Assembly: GCA_963678465.1 (NCBI GenBank)
Contig: OY782858.1
Location: 2,666,001 to 2,730,000, forward strand
Source of the DNA: Paludibacter sp963678465
GTDB taxonomy: Bacteria; Bacteroidota; Bacteroidia; Bacteroidales; Paludibacteraceae
DNA: 64,000 nt
Direction: 5' to 3'
Below the pieces are notes generated by a model. It worked only from the letters and a program-made list of their open reading frames with translations, was not told the DNA's origin and searched no databases. How positions within the stretch are numbered: position 1 is the stretch's first letter; the number at the start of each line of letters is the position of its first letter. This document shows positions 53,565 through 62,270 of the stretch, piece by piece. The translations under genes and the position numbers were made by a program.

Positions 53565-54377
53565 ATGAAAAAAGTGAACAAAGTATTGTATATTTCGCAG
53601 GAAATATACCCTTATTTACCTGAATCTGAAATTGCCAATATGGGGAGATATCTTCCACAAGCAGTCCAGGACAGGGGAAGAGAAACCCGAACTTTTATGC
53701 CGAAATTCGGAGCCGTTAATGAACGAAGAAACCAACTACACGAAGTTATTCGTTTATCTGGCATGAATTTAATTATTGACGACACTGATCATCCATTAAT
53801 TATTAAAGTAGCCTCGATACAAGCAGCCCGCATGCAGGTTTATTTTATCGACAACGATGACTATTTTCACAGAAAAGAAACTGTAGCCGATGAAAACGGA
53901 AACGAGTACGAAGACAATGACGAACGAACCATTTTCTTTGTACGGGGAGTAATGGAAACTGTAAAAAAACTCCGCTGGACTCCAGATGTAATTCATTGCC
54001 AGGGATGGATGACTGCTTTAGCGCCACTGTACATCAAAAAAGCATATAATCAGGATCCGTTTTTCAAACATTCGAAGGTGGTATATTCGGTTTTTAACGA
54101 CGATTTCAAAAATCCATTCCGTAATTTATTTGCCGAACGATTGCTGCTTGAGGGCATAGAGAAAAAGCATGTATTTCAGGTAAAAGACAAAGTGATAGAT
54201 TATGTAGCTTTATCTAAACTGGCCATCGACTTTTCGGATGGAGTGATTCAGTCGAGCAAGGAAATAAACCCCGGCATCACTGACTACATCAAAGAAAAGA
54301 ATATCAAATACCTGCCTTATGTGGAGGGAGAGGACTATGCCGATGATTATGTGAGATTTTACGATAGCCTGACTTGA
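53565..54377 (+). CDS. Half-length glycogen/starch synthase-like protein (GT5 N-terminal domain only)
   Basis: 270 aa from ATG 53565 (MKKVNKVLYISQEIYPYL). It resembles the N-terminal domain of ADP-glucose starch/glycogen synthases: E-IYP start, GRYLPQAVQDRGRETRTFMPKFG, DVIHCQGWMTALAPLYIKKAY. The C-terminal GT-B domain with the nucleotide-sugar site is absent, and the acceptor loop K-x-GGL is not present at the start. It probably cannot act as a synthase alone. 61 bp downstream is a DUF4270 lipoprotein gene, probably in the same operon. Function unknown. Confidence 0.8.
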   Translation: MKKVNKVLYISQEIYPYLPESEIANMGRYLPQAVQDRGRETRTFMPKFGAVNERRNQLHEVIRLSGMNLIIDDTDHPLIIKVASIQAARMQVYFIDNDDYFHRKETVADENGNEYEDNDERTIFFVRGVMETVKKLRWTPDVIHCQGWMTALAPLYIKKAYNQDPFFKHSKVVYSVFNDDFKNPFRNLFAERLLLEGIEKKHVFQVKDKVIDYVALSKLAIDFSDGVIQSSKEINPGITDYIKEKNIKYLPYVEGEDYADDYVRFYDSLT

Positions 54378-54438
54378 TATTATTTTTATTTTTCACAAAA
54401 AAATCAACACAATTTCAATAACAATTATTTCATATCGT

Positions 54439-55815
54439 ATGAAATTCAACTCGTCTCTCTTATTTCTTTTGATCTCACTCATTACGGTTTCTTGTACAGA
54501 TACGCTCACCGAAATGGGATCTAAAATTCAACCCGAAGGTGACAAAATTATTGTCGATACTGCTACACTGAACATGAATTCAGAGAACGTTATTGTTCCG
54601 TTTATGTATTCGAGACCAGACTCACTGATGCTAGGTACTTTTGTTGATTACACCTATGGTACAACTTATGCCGATATTCTGACGCAACTACAACCGCCTG
54701 TGGATTTTTCATTTCCGGCTAATGCTGCTGCCGACTCGGCCAAATTAATAATGTACTATTATTCGTGGTTTGGCGACAAATACTCGCCGATGGAAGTGAA
54801 TATTTACGAAATGAATAAAGGAAAAACCTTTAATTTTACAGACCTTTACAGATCGGATATAGACATAAATCAGTATTCTGATAAAAACGTAAAGCTTGGA
54901 GGAAGAATATTTACCGTGAAAGATGCAGTAGTTACACGCCCCGATACTTTTGCCATTGAATTCCCGCTATCGCAAAATTTCGTTCAAAGATTCTCTCCAG
55001 AGTTAAAAAAGAAATACACCGATGATACAGTGAATGATTTTCATAAATCATTTAACGGCATTTATATTACAACCGATTTTGGTTCGGCCAGTATGTTGTA
55101 CATACGTACCATTTTAATGCGCTATTATTTCCACTACACTTATACAACAAAAAAGACCGACGGCGTAACCGACTCGGTAGTTGTAGTAAAAACATACATG
55201 AACTATCCGGCCAACGAAGAAGTTCGTCAGATCAATCGCTTTCAGCATCCCGACGTTTCGAAGATAAAACAAAACTTCGATGCAACTCCTGAAATAAATG
55301 CTGTGTCGGCTCCGGCCAACATCTACACGAAACTAAATATGCCATTTGGCAAGCTGAAGGCGAAAACAAACATAAACGGGAAAAAACGGTTGATCAACAG
55401 AGCTGTTCTGAGAGTTGATATAGCCGAAATAGACAAAAGTAAATTAGCTCAACCTATTCCATCTTCTATGTTGTTGATCAAAGAATCGGAATACGAAGAT
55501 TTCTTCAGCAAGAGAGAGCTTCCTACAGATTCTACCGCCATACTGACAAGTATTTCGTACGAAACAGATGAAGATACCGATGAAACGATTTATTATTATT
55601 CGTTTGACATGGCAAAGATGATCACCAAAGAGTTGAATAATGCAGATTCGGACGAAAACATAAACTTCATATTAGTTCCTGTTTCGTTGCTCTACGATGG
55701 CAACAGTACGATAATAGAAGTGAAACCACAAAACTTAATGAGAGCCGTCAAAATATGTTCGGGCACTCACTCAAAACGACCTATGAAGTTGAATGTCGTT
55801 TACAGTGGTTTCTAA
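54439..55815 (+). CDS. DUF4270 lipoprotein
   Basis: 458 aa. Signal peptide with lipobox ITVSC (Cys19), so it should be lipid-anchored. The body is beta-rich with conserved blocks such as GTFVDYTYGTTYADILTQL and NADSDENINFILVPVS. DUF4270 is found in Bacteroidota and has no known function. It is probably cotranscribed with the GT5-like gene and closed by a terminator. Confidence 0.85.
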   Translation: MKFNSSLLFLLISLITVSCTDTLTEMGSKIQPEGDKIIVDTATLNMNSENVIVPFMYSRPDSLMLGTFVDYTYGTTYADILTQLQPPVDFSFPANAAADSAKLIMYYYSWFGDKYSPMEVNIYEMNKGKTFNFTDLYRSDIDINQYSDKNVKLGGRIFTVKDAVVTRPDTFAIEFPLSQNFVQRFSPELKKKYTDDTVNDFHKSFNGIYITTDFGSASMLYIRTILMRYYFHYTYTTKKTDGVTDSVVVVKTYMNYPANEEVRQINRFQHPDVSKIKQNFDATPEINAVSAPANIYTKLNMPFGKLKAKTNINGKKRLINRAVLRVDIAEIDKSKLAQPIPSSMLLIKESEYEDFFSKRELPTDSTAILTSISYETDEDTDETIYYYSFDMAKMITKELNNADSDENINFILVPVSLLYDGNSTIIEVKPQNLMRAVKICSGTHSKRPMKLNVVYSGF

Positions 55816-55838
55816 GGATGATTTAAGCACGAGAAGAT

Positions 55839-55887
55839 AAAAAAGCAGCAGCGAAAGTGAATCACTTTTCGCTGCTGCTTTTTTTAT
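55839..55887. terminator. Bidirectional terminator between the DUF4270 gene and der
   Basis: AAAAAAGCAGCAGCGAAAGTGA (55839-55860) pairs with TCACTTTTCGCTGCTGCTTTTTT (55862-55884, one bulge), between convergent genes. Confidence 0.9.
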
Positions 55888-55898
55888 GGTTTGTTTTT

Positions 55899-57212
55899 TT
55901 ATTTTTGACGAATAAAAATCTGAATCGGAGTTCCTGTAAAATCATATTTTGCTCTGATTTTATTCTCAAGAAAACGACGGTAAGGCTCTTTTACATATTG
56001 CGGCAAATTGGCAAAAAATACAAATGTTGGAATGTAGGTATTTGGCAATTGGGTCACATATTTAATTCTTATAAATTTTCCTTTCAATGCTGGCGGTGGA
56101 TAATTTTCAATGGCCGGCAAAAGATACTCGTTGAGTTTGGCAGTCGGTATTTTACGGAATTTGTTTTCGTAAACTTCCACAGCAGTATCCACCACTTTCA
56201 AAATACGTTGTTTGGTAACTACCGAAGTGAAAATAATCGGGAAATCGACAAAAGGAGATAAACGCTCACGTATCTCTTTTTCTAATTTCTTGATATCATT
56301 CGCTTCCTTATTTTCAATCAAATCCCATTTGTTTACACAAACAACAAGTCCCTTTTTGTTTTTCTGAATCAGTGAAAATATATTTAGATCCTGACTTTCG
56401 AGTCCACGGGTAGCATCCAACATTAGAATACAAACATCCGAGTTTTCGATGGCACGAATTGACCGCACCACTGAGTAGTACTCCAAATCTTCATTTACTT
56501 TTGCTTTTTTGCGAATACCGGCAGTGTCGACAAGATAAAAATTGTGTCCGAACTTATTGAATTTGGTATAGATCGCATCGCGTGTCGTTCCTGCAATATC
56601 AGTTACAATCGTTCGTTCTTCGCCGACAAACGCGTTAACAATCGATGATTTCCCAGCATTCGGTCGTCCAACTACTGCAAAACGTGGCAACTCTTCATCA
56701 ATATCCTCATTGAAGTCAGGTTTGAAGTAGCTAAGTAATTTATCCAGAAAGTCACCTGTTCCCAGCCCATTGATGGCCGAAATAACTATCGGTTCGCCCA
56801 AACCAAGCTTATAAAACTCAGCAGCATTGTACTGCCAGTCAAAAGTGTCGGCTTTGTTCGAAACCAACAAAACAGGTTTGGTGTGACCGCGCAGAATCTG
56901 TGCTACTTCGAGATCGTAATCCGTAATTCCATTCTGAATATCGACCATAAAAAGAATAACATCGGCTTCCTCTATGGCAAGTACCACATGTCGTTTGATC
57001 TCATCCTCGAAAACATCAGAGGAATTGACAACCCAACCTCCGGTATCAATGACCGAAAATTCACGTCCATCCCACTCGCATTTACCGTACTGGCGGTCGC
57101 GGGTAGTTCCGGCTTCTTCATTCACTATGGCTCTACGCGTTTTGGTGAGCCTGTTAAACAAGGTCGATTTTCCCACGTTGGGGCGACCTACAATTGCAAC
57201 AATATTTCCCAT
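55899..57212 (-). CDS. der: Ribosome-assembly GTPase Der (EngA)
   Basis: 437 aa with two tandem GTPase domains. G1 motifs are GRPNVGKST (residues 8-16) and GRPNAGKSS (about 180-188), with DTGG/DTAG G3 and NKAD/NKWD G4, and a C-terminal KH-like domain (about 350-437). It acts in 50S subunit maturation. TACCTTTG on the minus strand (57320-57313) may be its -7 element; no -33 match is clear. Confidence 0.96.
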   Translation of the reverse strand: MGNIVAIVGRPNVGKSTLFNRLTKTRRAIVNEEAGTTRDRQYGKCEWDGREFSVIDTGGWVVNSSDVFEDEIKRHVVLAIEEADVILFMVDIQNGITDYDLEVAQILRGHTKPVLLVSNKADTFDWQYNAAEFYKLGLGEPIVISAINGLGTGDFLDKLLSYFKPDFNEDIDEELPRFAVVGRPNAGKSSIVNAFVGEERTIVTDIAGTTRDAIYTKFNKFGHNFYLVDTAGIRKKAKVNEDLEYYSVVRSIRAIENSDVCILMLDATRGLESQDLNIFSLIQKNKKGLVVCVNKWDLIENKEANDIKKLEKEIRERLSPFVDFPIIFTSVVTKQRILKVVDTAVEVYENKFRKIPTAKLNEYLLPAIENYPPPALKGKFIRIKYVTQLPNTYIPTFVFFANLPQYVKEPYRRFLENKIRAKYDFTGTPIQIFIRQK

Positions 57213-57400
57213 TGTTTTTTTGTATATCTATTAAGTTAGATATTTACATTCCATTTTTCTATTCATTGGAGGTTTTCTCAAATCCCCAAAGCGGGTGCAA
57301 ATAATTCGGGCACAAAGGTACTGAAATTTGTTGGAAGGGAAAAATTTAGTAATCAGACGGTTTTGTTAAGCGGCAATTAGCCTTTAAAACAGACCCGATA

Positions 57401-57436
57401 GAATAAAAAAAGCCTTGCTGAAAAATCAGCAAGACT
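57401..57436 (-). terminator. Terminator of the cold-shock gene
   Basis: On the minus strand AGTCTTGCTGA and TCAGCAAGGCT (57436-57426 with 57421-57411) form an 11-bp stem followed by T7. Confidence 0.88.
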
Positions 57437-57466
57437 TAAAAAACGATTGCATTATGTTTAATAAAC

Positions 57467-57658
57467 TTATGATAGTTTTACATTTACTGCATTTAATCCT
57501 TTTCTTCCTTCTTCGATATCAAAAGTCACTTCGTCGTTTTCCTTGATTTTATCAATCAATCCGGTAGAATGTACAAAATATTCTTTCGATGAATCTGAGT
57601 CTTTAATGAATCCAAAACCTTTTGATTCATTAAAAAATTTTACTGTTCCGTTACTCAT
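57467..57658 (-). CDS. Cold-shock domain protein
   Basis: 63 aa, a single cold-shock domain that binds single-stranded RNA/DNA. RNP1 is KGFGFIKD and RNP2 is EYFVHST. The leader upstream is AT-rich; TAACTTGC on the minus strand about 30 bp before the ATG may be a weak -7 element. Monocistronic with its own terminator. Confidence 0.93.
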   Translation of the reverse strand: MSNGTVKFFNESKGFGFIKDSDSSKEYFVHSTGLIDKIKENDEVTFDIEEGRKGLNAVNVKLS

Positions 57659-57705
57659 TTAATTGTTTTTAAAAATTATTGGCGCAAGTTAGTCATTCTT
57701 TTTGA

Positions 57706-57743
57706 AATATATTATATTTTTTAAATAAAAAATATAATATATT
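57706..57743. repeat. Perfect 17-bp A/T-only inverted repeat upstream of the cold-shock gene
   Basis: AATATATTATATTTTTT (57706-57722) and its exact complement (57727-57743) are separated by AAAT. It lies after the stop of the upstream methyltransferase-like gene (57831) and 48 bp before the cold-shock start, so it could be a terminator, or part of a temperature-sensitive leader or promoter region. Confidence 0.8.
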
Positions 57744-57830
57744 ATGTATTCTACTCAAACACAAACATCTACAAAAATACTTTTTTGAACAAAGAAAGCA
57801 TATTGCTGTCATTTTTCACTAAAAATGGTG

Positions 57831-58583
57831 TCAACGACCCGTTTCGTCGAAAAGCTTTGTATTGTGCTTTAAAACTTTTAGTATGAGATACAATACAAGA
57901 GATATGGTTGTTGCTATCAGAATCCAGTCTACATCAATTTCAACTTTATTGTTTTCGATAGAGTAGCCCAGGTTATGAAACACAAAGAGCAAAACAAAAA
58001 TAGCAAGTAACCCGTTTTTTTCTTTTTTAATCACTTTTTTGATACTAAAATCATATTCGGGTCTTTTAAACGCTTTGAACGATGGAATGAATGCAGGGGT
58101 GTGCGATGCCCAATCGGTATAAACCGTACCGAATTTACGACGCAGAAACTGTTCTTCAGCATACATAATCCGTTCGTAATAAACCCAGTAAATAAGAATA
58201 AACACAACTACAAACCATGCGTTCGCAATCAGCAATGCAGCGCCTAACCACATAAAAAAATTGCCCAAATAAAGCGGATGCCGCACACATGAATAAATGC
58301 CGCTGCTGTTCAGTTCGTCGGCCAACTGACCTTCTTTGGTATTTCGGCCCGAAGTATTTGCTGGCGTGTGTCCCACAGTGTAAATTCTTATCCCTAATCC
58401 CAAAAGTGAAACTGCCAAGCTACAATACTCAACAACACTATAAGGCACACAACTCCCATTAAAACTATACAATTTATCAAAAACAAATACGAATATCCCT
58501 ACAAATACGATAATCAGTGGTAGATTTCCACGATATTTAAACAAAAAATTTCCCTGTGATTCAAATTCTTCCTGTAATGCCAT
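57831..58583 (-). CDS. Isoprenylcysteine/phospholipid methyltransferase-like membrane protein
   Basis: 250 aa with about six hydrophobic segments. The core SGIYSCVRHPLYLGNFFMWLG matches the RHPxYxG motif of the ICMT/PEMT integral-membrane methyltransferases, followed by EEQFLRRKFG near residue 165. These use SAM to methylate small molecules, lipids or prenylcysteines; the substrate here is unknown. It lies 64 bp after ung on the same strand. Confidence 0.78.
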   Translation of the reverse strand: MALQEEFESQGNFLFKYRGNLPLIIVFVGIFVFVFDKLYSFNGSCVPYSVVEYCSLAVSLLGLGIRIYTVGHTPANTSGRNTKEGQLADELNSSGIYSCVRHPLYLGNFFMWLGAALLIANAWFVVVFILIYWVYYERIMYAEEQFLRRKFGTVYTDWASHTPAFIPSFKAFKRPEYDFSIKKVIKKEKNGLLAIFVLLFVFHNLGYSIENNKVEIDVDWILIATTISLVLYLILKVLKHNTKLFDETGR

Positions 58584-58647
58584 TTTGTTTGAAATGTTTT
58601 TTTGTGTTATTATAAATTTCTGAAATTGATTTTGTCTTTTAATAAAT

Positions 58648-59310
58648 TCACCAATTAATCGGACTTAAACCTTTGCTTGTAAGGTATTCATTGGCAGCAG
58701 AAAAATGACCACAGCCAATAAACCCACGATAAGCCGACAGGGGCGATGGATGTACCGACTTCAGCACCAAATGCTTTTGTCCATCAACCACAGCGCCTTT
58801 TTGTTGCGCATAGTTTCCCCACAGCATAAATACAACATATTCCTTTTCCTCAGCCACTTTACGAATCACAGCATCGGTAAACGTTTCCCATCCTCGTCCC
58901 TGATGTGAACCAGCAGAGTGGGCTTGTACTGTAAGCGTGGCGTTAATCAACAGCACGCCCTGGTCGGCCCAACGAACTAAATTACCAGTTGTTGGTATTG
59001 GTTTTCCCAAATCCCGTTCTATCTCTTTGAAAATATTGATCAGAGAAGGCGGAAAATCGACACCTGTGTTTACCGAAAAGCACAATCCATGCGCCTGACC
59101 ATCATTATGATAAGGATCCTGACCGATGATTACTACTTTAACTTTATCGAACGGACAATGATCGAAAGCACTGAATATCATATTTCCGGGCGGAAAAATC
59201 TTTTTTGTTTTGTATTCGTTACGCACAAAATTTGTGAGTTGAGCAAAATACGGTTTTTCAAACTCATTCTGCAAAACGCTTTTCCACGAAGCATCAATTT
59301 TTACATCCAT
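58648..59310 (-). CDS. ung: Uracil-DNA glycosylase (family 1)
   Basis: 220 aa. The water-activating loop VVIIGQDPYHNDGQAHG, the uracil-binding LLINATLTV and the Leu-intercalation loop VHPSPLSAYRGF are complete. It removes uracil from DNA for base excision repair. It has a 100-bp gap to the upstream C-S lyase gene. Confidence 0.96.
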   Translation of the reverse strand: MDVKIDASWKSVLQNEFEKPYFAQLTNFVRNEYKTKKIFPPGNMIFSAFDHCPFDKVKVVIIGQDPYHNDGQAHGLCFSVNTGVDFPPSLINIFKEIERDLGKPIPTTGNLVRWADQGVLLINATLTVQAHSAGSHQGRGWETFTDAVIRKVAEEKEYVVFMLWGNYAQQKGAVVDGQKHLVLKSVHPSPLSAYRGFIGCGHFSAANEYLTSKGLSPINW

Positions 59311-59410
59311 TTTGTTGATTTGAACTATTTATTCCCAATTGGGCATGTGTTAGTTTCATTATATTGTAACCTTTCATCCAGACTCATTCTGTTTATCCAA
59401 CCTTGAGCAA

Positions 59411-60589
59411 TTAGTTTAACGCGTCTACAGCTGTCTTCAACTGTTCCATTGCCTGCTCCAGCACACTTCTCGGACATGCTACATTTAACCTTAAATGATT
59501 TTCGCCTCCGGGGCCAAAAATCGTCCCTTTATTCAGGCCCAAGCGTGCCTGAAGAGAGAAAAACCGATGCAACTCGTCGGTTTCCATGCCTAAGTTTTCA
59601 CAATCAAGCCAGACAAGAAACGATGCTTCCGGAATCATTGGAACAATTTGCGGGACATGCTTGCTTAGATATTTTGCAACAAAATCTATATTTTCCTTCA
59701 CATAATCAAGCATCTGCAAACGCCACTCCTCTCCATGTTCGTAAGCTGCCACCGCACCGATATAAGCAAACAAATTACCCGAATTCATTTCTGATGCTTC
59801 GAGAAATTCAGCAAATTTGTGTCTCAAATCCGCATTGGGGATAATGTAGCCCGAGCTGATAAGGCCCGGCATATTGAATACCTTTGTAGGCGCCATGAAC
59901 GTAACCGTATGATTTTCGGCCCATTCCGAAACGCAAGCCATCGGCGTATGCCGGATATTTCCTGGCAACACCATATCAGCATGTATTTCATCTGATACAA
60001 TAATTACATTGTGTTTTTCGCAAATGTCGGCAAACTGCTGCAACTCTTCGCGCGTCCACACCCTTCCTCCGGGATTGTGTGGGTTACAAAGTATGAAAAG
60101 TTTCGTTTTCGGACTGAATTTCTTCTCTAAATCGTCAAAATCCATTACAAATTTCCCATCCTTCTCAATCAACGGGTTATAGACCAAGGCACGGTTATTA
60201 TTTTTAACAACATTGAAAAAGGGATAATAAACAGGAGGTTGTACAATAATTTCATCACCAACTTCGGTCAGACTCTGCACTGCAAAAGCAAGTCCGGGAA
60301 CAATACCGGGCAGAAATCCAATCCATTCACGTTTTACATTCCAGTTGTGATGAGTCGTAATCCATTGTTGCATCAGTGGATAAAAGTTAGCAGGTGGCAT
60401 AGTGTAGCCTAAAACAGGATGTTCGAGCCGCTGACGCAAAGCATCTAAAATAAAATCGGGTGTCCGAAAATCCATATCGGCCACCCATAATGGCAACACA
60501 TCTTCAGTTCCAAAGAGGGCTTTACAACGTTCAAGTTTTACTGCATTCGTATTTTTACGGTCGATTATTTCGTCGAAATTATATTGCAT
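59411..60589 (-). CDS. patB: MalY/PatB-type PLP cystathionine beta-lyase
   Basis: 392 aa fold type I aminotransferase-like C-S lyase. N-terminal LPLWVADMDF is the MalY/PatB hallmark; then NPHNPGGRVW, VSDEIHADMV (PLP Asp) and the PLP Lys in APTKVFNMPGL. The C-terminal Arg is in LRLNVACP. It splits cystathionine or related S-conjugates. It lies 47 bp after the AP-like gene. Confidence 0.9.
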   Translation of the reverse strand: MQYNFDEIIDRKNTNAVKLERCKALFGTEDVLPLWVADMDFRTPDFILDALRQRLEHPVLGYTMPPANFYPLMQQWITTHHNWNVKREWIGFLPGIVPGLAFAVQSLTEVGDEIIVQPPVYYPFFNVVKNNNRALVYNPLIEKDGKFVMDFDDLEKKFSPKTKLFILCNPHNPGGRVWTREELQQFADICEKHNVIIVSDEIHADMVLPGNIRHTPMACVSEWAENHTVTFMAPTKVFNMPGLISSGYIIPNADLRHKFAEFLEASEMNSGNLFAYIGAVAAYEHGEEWRLQMLDYVKENIDFVAKYLSKHVPQIVPMIPEASFLVWLDCENLGMETDELHRFFSLQARLGLNKGTIFGPGGENHLRLNVACPRSVLEQAMEQLKTAVDALN

Positions 60590-60636
60590 TTATCTTTTTA
60601 ATTATATGATTTATCTTTAAAATTAAAAATTGCTGC

Positions 60637-62250
60637 TCAGGGCATTGTTGTTAACTCAACAATAGGATTTCCTATGCATGCATTGGGAAGCGGAATATTC
60701 AATAAGCGTGAAAGCGTAGGAGCAATATCGCTCATTCGGTAATGGGTGTTGATCACCTGTGGTTTTATGTTTTTGCCATAAAAGCAAACCGGTGAATACG
60801 AAACGATAGAATTGGATTCGCCCACCGGGTTTAGTTTTTCGTCTACTTCGAGCCAGCCCGGCATTAGTGAGATGATCACATCACCAATACTGTTTTTATG
60901 AACCGAATTACGCAATCGGTTGATTTCCGAGTCTGCATTTCCACCCATATTAAGCAGCTGGTAAGCAGGATATGCCGAATGAACCCCTTCAAATTCGTGC
61001 ATAAAATCGGCAACGGTTTGCTGCATTTCTCTCAAATTAAGCTTTCTCTCCTCGATTTTTTGTTTATTCAGAAAAATATTTTTTCCGTAATAGCCTGTAA
61101 TCCATCTCTCTTGTCCATACAGCGCCATTAAATAAGTATTTACCAATGACATTGATCGGTTGGCGCTAAAATATCCGGCCGGTATATTGTTTTCGCCCAA
61201 CTCAGAAGGAGAGTGTTGATCGGTCTGATTTCCGAACATAAAAAAGAGTGTCTTATCCACTCCTATTCTGGCTTCAATCTGCTTAATAAGTATCTGAATT
61301 TCTTTATCGAGTCTCAAATAAAGATCTTCCTTCTCGGCCGAATGAAGCGAAAACAGTTTTTCATTCGGTGTGCGTACTGTGAACTGGAGCATCAGCATAT
61401 CGGGGACATCATCCATCCCTAATTGTTCTTGCTCAATAATTTTGTAGCCCAATTCGGCTACCAACCTATTAGCAGCCGGCGTATTTTTAAGTATAGTTGC
61501 CGATGTTTGTTTGCTTTTTTTATCGGTAGGCCGATAATTGAAAGCTTCGATATTTTTATTTTTAGAAGCGGCCTGGTAGGTAGATATTGCATAGAGTGGC
61601 TGCCACGAGGTACCGATTACATTTCTGAACTCCCCATTCACATTCATATCATCTGCTGCTCGATTGAGTCCTTCTCTGTAGTATCCTGTAGTTACCCATT
61701 TAAGAAAAACATCATCAATCCAGGCAACACTTCCTGCCGTGTGGCCTCCCAACATTATCGCATCCTCGGGCTGAATGGCTACGGCATAACTTTTTGCTTT
61801 CCCGGGGAATGACATCATTAATTCATCCAACACTGTAGACGACAATAAATTATGTGCCGAAACCGTTTCAGTAGTCCCGATACCAATTTCCTGATCATCT
61901 GCAATTACCGACTGAACTTTATCATTGACCCTGCTATAAAACCTATTCCCAACCACACCATTGTAAAATGGAATCGATCCGGTCACCACCGAAGCAATGT
62001 CAGCAGCATTTCCGGCCGAAACGATATTGTAACTTACATTATTAAGTTTAGCTCCCTGCTGAGTCAACAGTTTAAACCCACCCGGATCAAATGAATTCAT
62101 CATCTTCTCCAAATGACTTTGCTGCAAACCATCAATCATAATGCCCACCACCAGTCGCGGACGTTCAGTTGCTGTGGACTGCGCACAAATACTCCCAATG
62201 CAAAAAAGCAAAGCAAGAGTCAGATAAGGGCTTCTAAAGAATAATTTCAT
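60637..62250 (-). CDS. Secreted alkaline-phosphatase-superfamily protein, probably inactive
   Basis: 537 aa. A signal peptide (residues 1-23) precedes a PafA/phosphodiesterase-like fold: VVGIMIDGLQQSHL, VTGSIPFYNGVVGN, LGGHTAGSVAWID, RLDKEIQ, MSDIAPTLSRLLNIP. Aligned by eye to PafA, D40 is kept but the nucleophile Thr is N81, the K/R pair is Q160/E162, the Asp/His zinc ligands are T294/K298, and the Asp-His pair is N341-Q342. It may be a pseudoenzyme or use another chemistry. It lies 20 bp after hisB, so it is likely cotranscribed with it. Confidence 0.8.
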   Translation of the reverse strand: MKLFFRSPYLTLALLFCIGSICAQSTATERPRLVVGIMIDGLQQSHLEKMMNSFDPGGFKLLTQQGAKLNNVSYNIVSAGNAADIASVVTGSIPFYNGVVGNRFYSRVNDKVQSVIADDQEIGIGTTETVSAHNLLSSTVLDELMMSFPGKAKSYAVAIQPEDAIMLGGHTAGSVAWIDDVFLKWVTTGYYREGLNRAADDMNVNGEFRNVIGTSWQPLYAISTYQAASKNKNIEAFNYRPTDKKSKQTSATILKNTPAANRLVAELGYKIIEQEQLGMDDVPDMLMLQFTVRTPNEKLFSLHSAEKEDLYLRLDKEIQILIKQIEARIGVDKTLFFMFGNQTDQHSPSELGENNIPAGYFSANRSMSLVNTYLMALYGQERWITGYYGKNIFLNKQKIEERKLNLREMQQTVADFMHEFEGVHSAYPAYQLLNMGGNADSEINRLRNSVHKNSIGDVIISLMPGWLEVDEKLNPVGESNSIVSYSPVCFYGKNIKPQVINTHYRMSDIAPTLSRLLNIPLPNACIGNPIVELTTMP

Positions 62251-62270
62251 TCAAAATTGTTAATCAAAAA

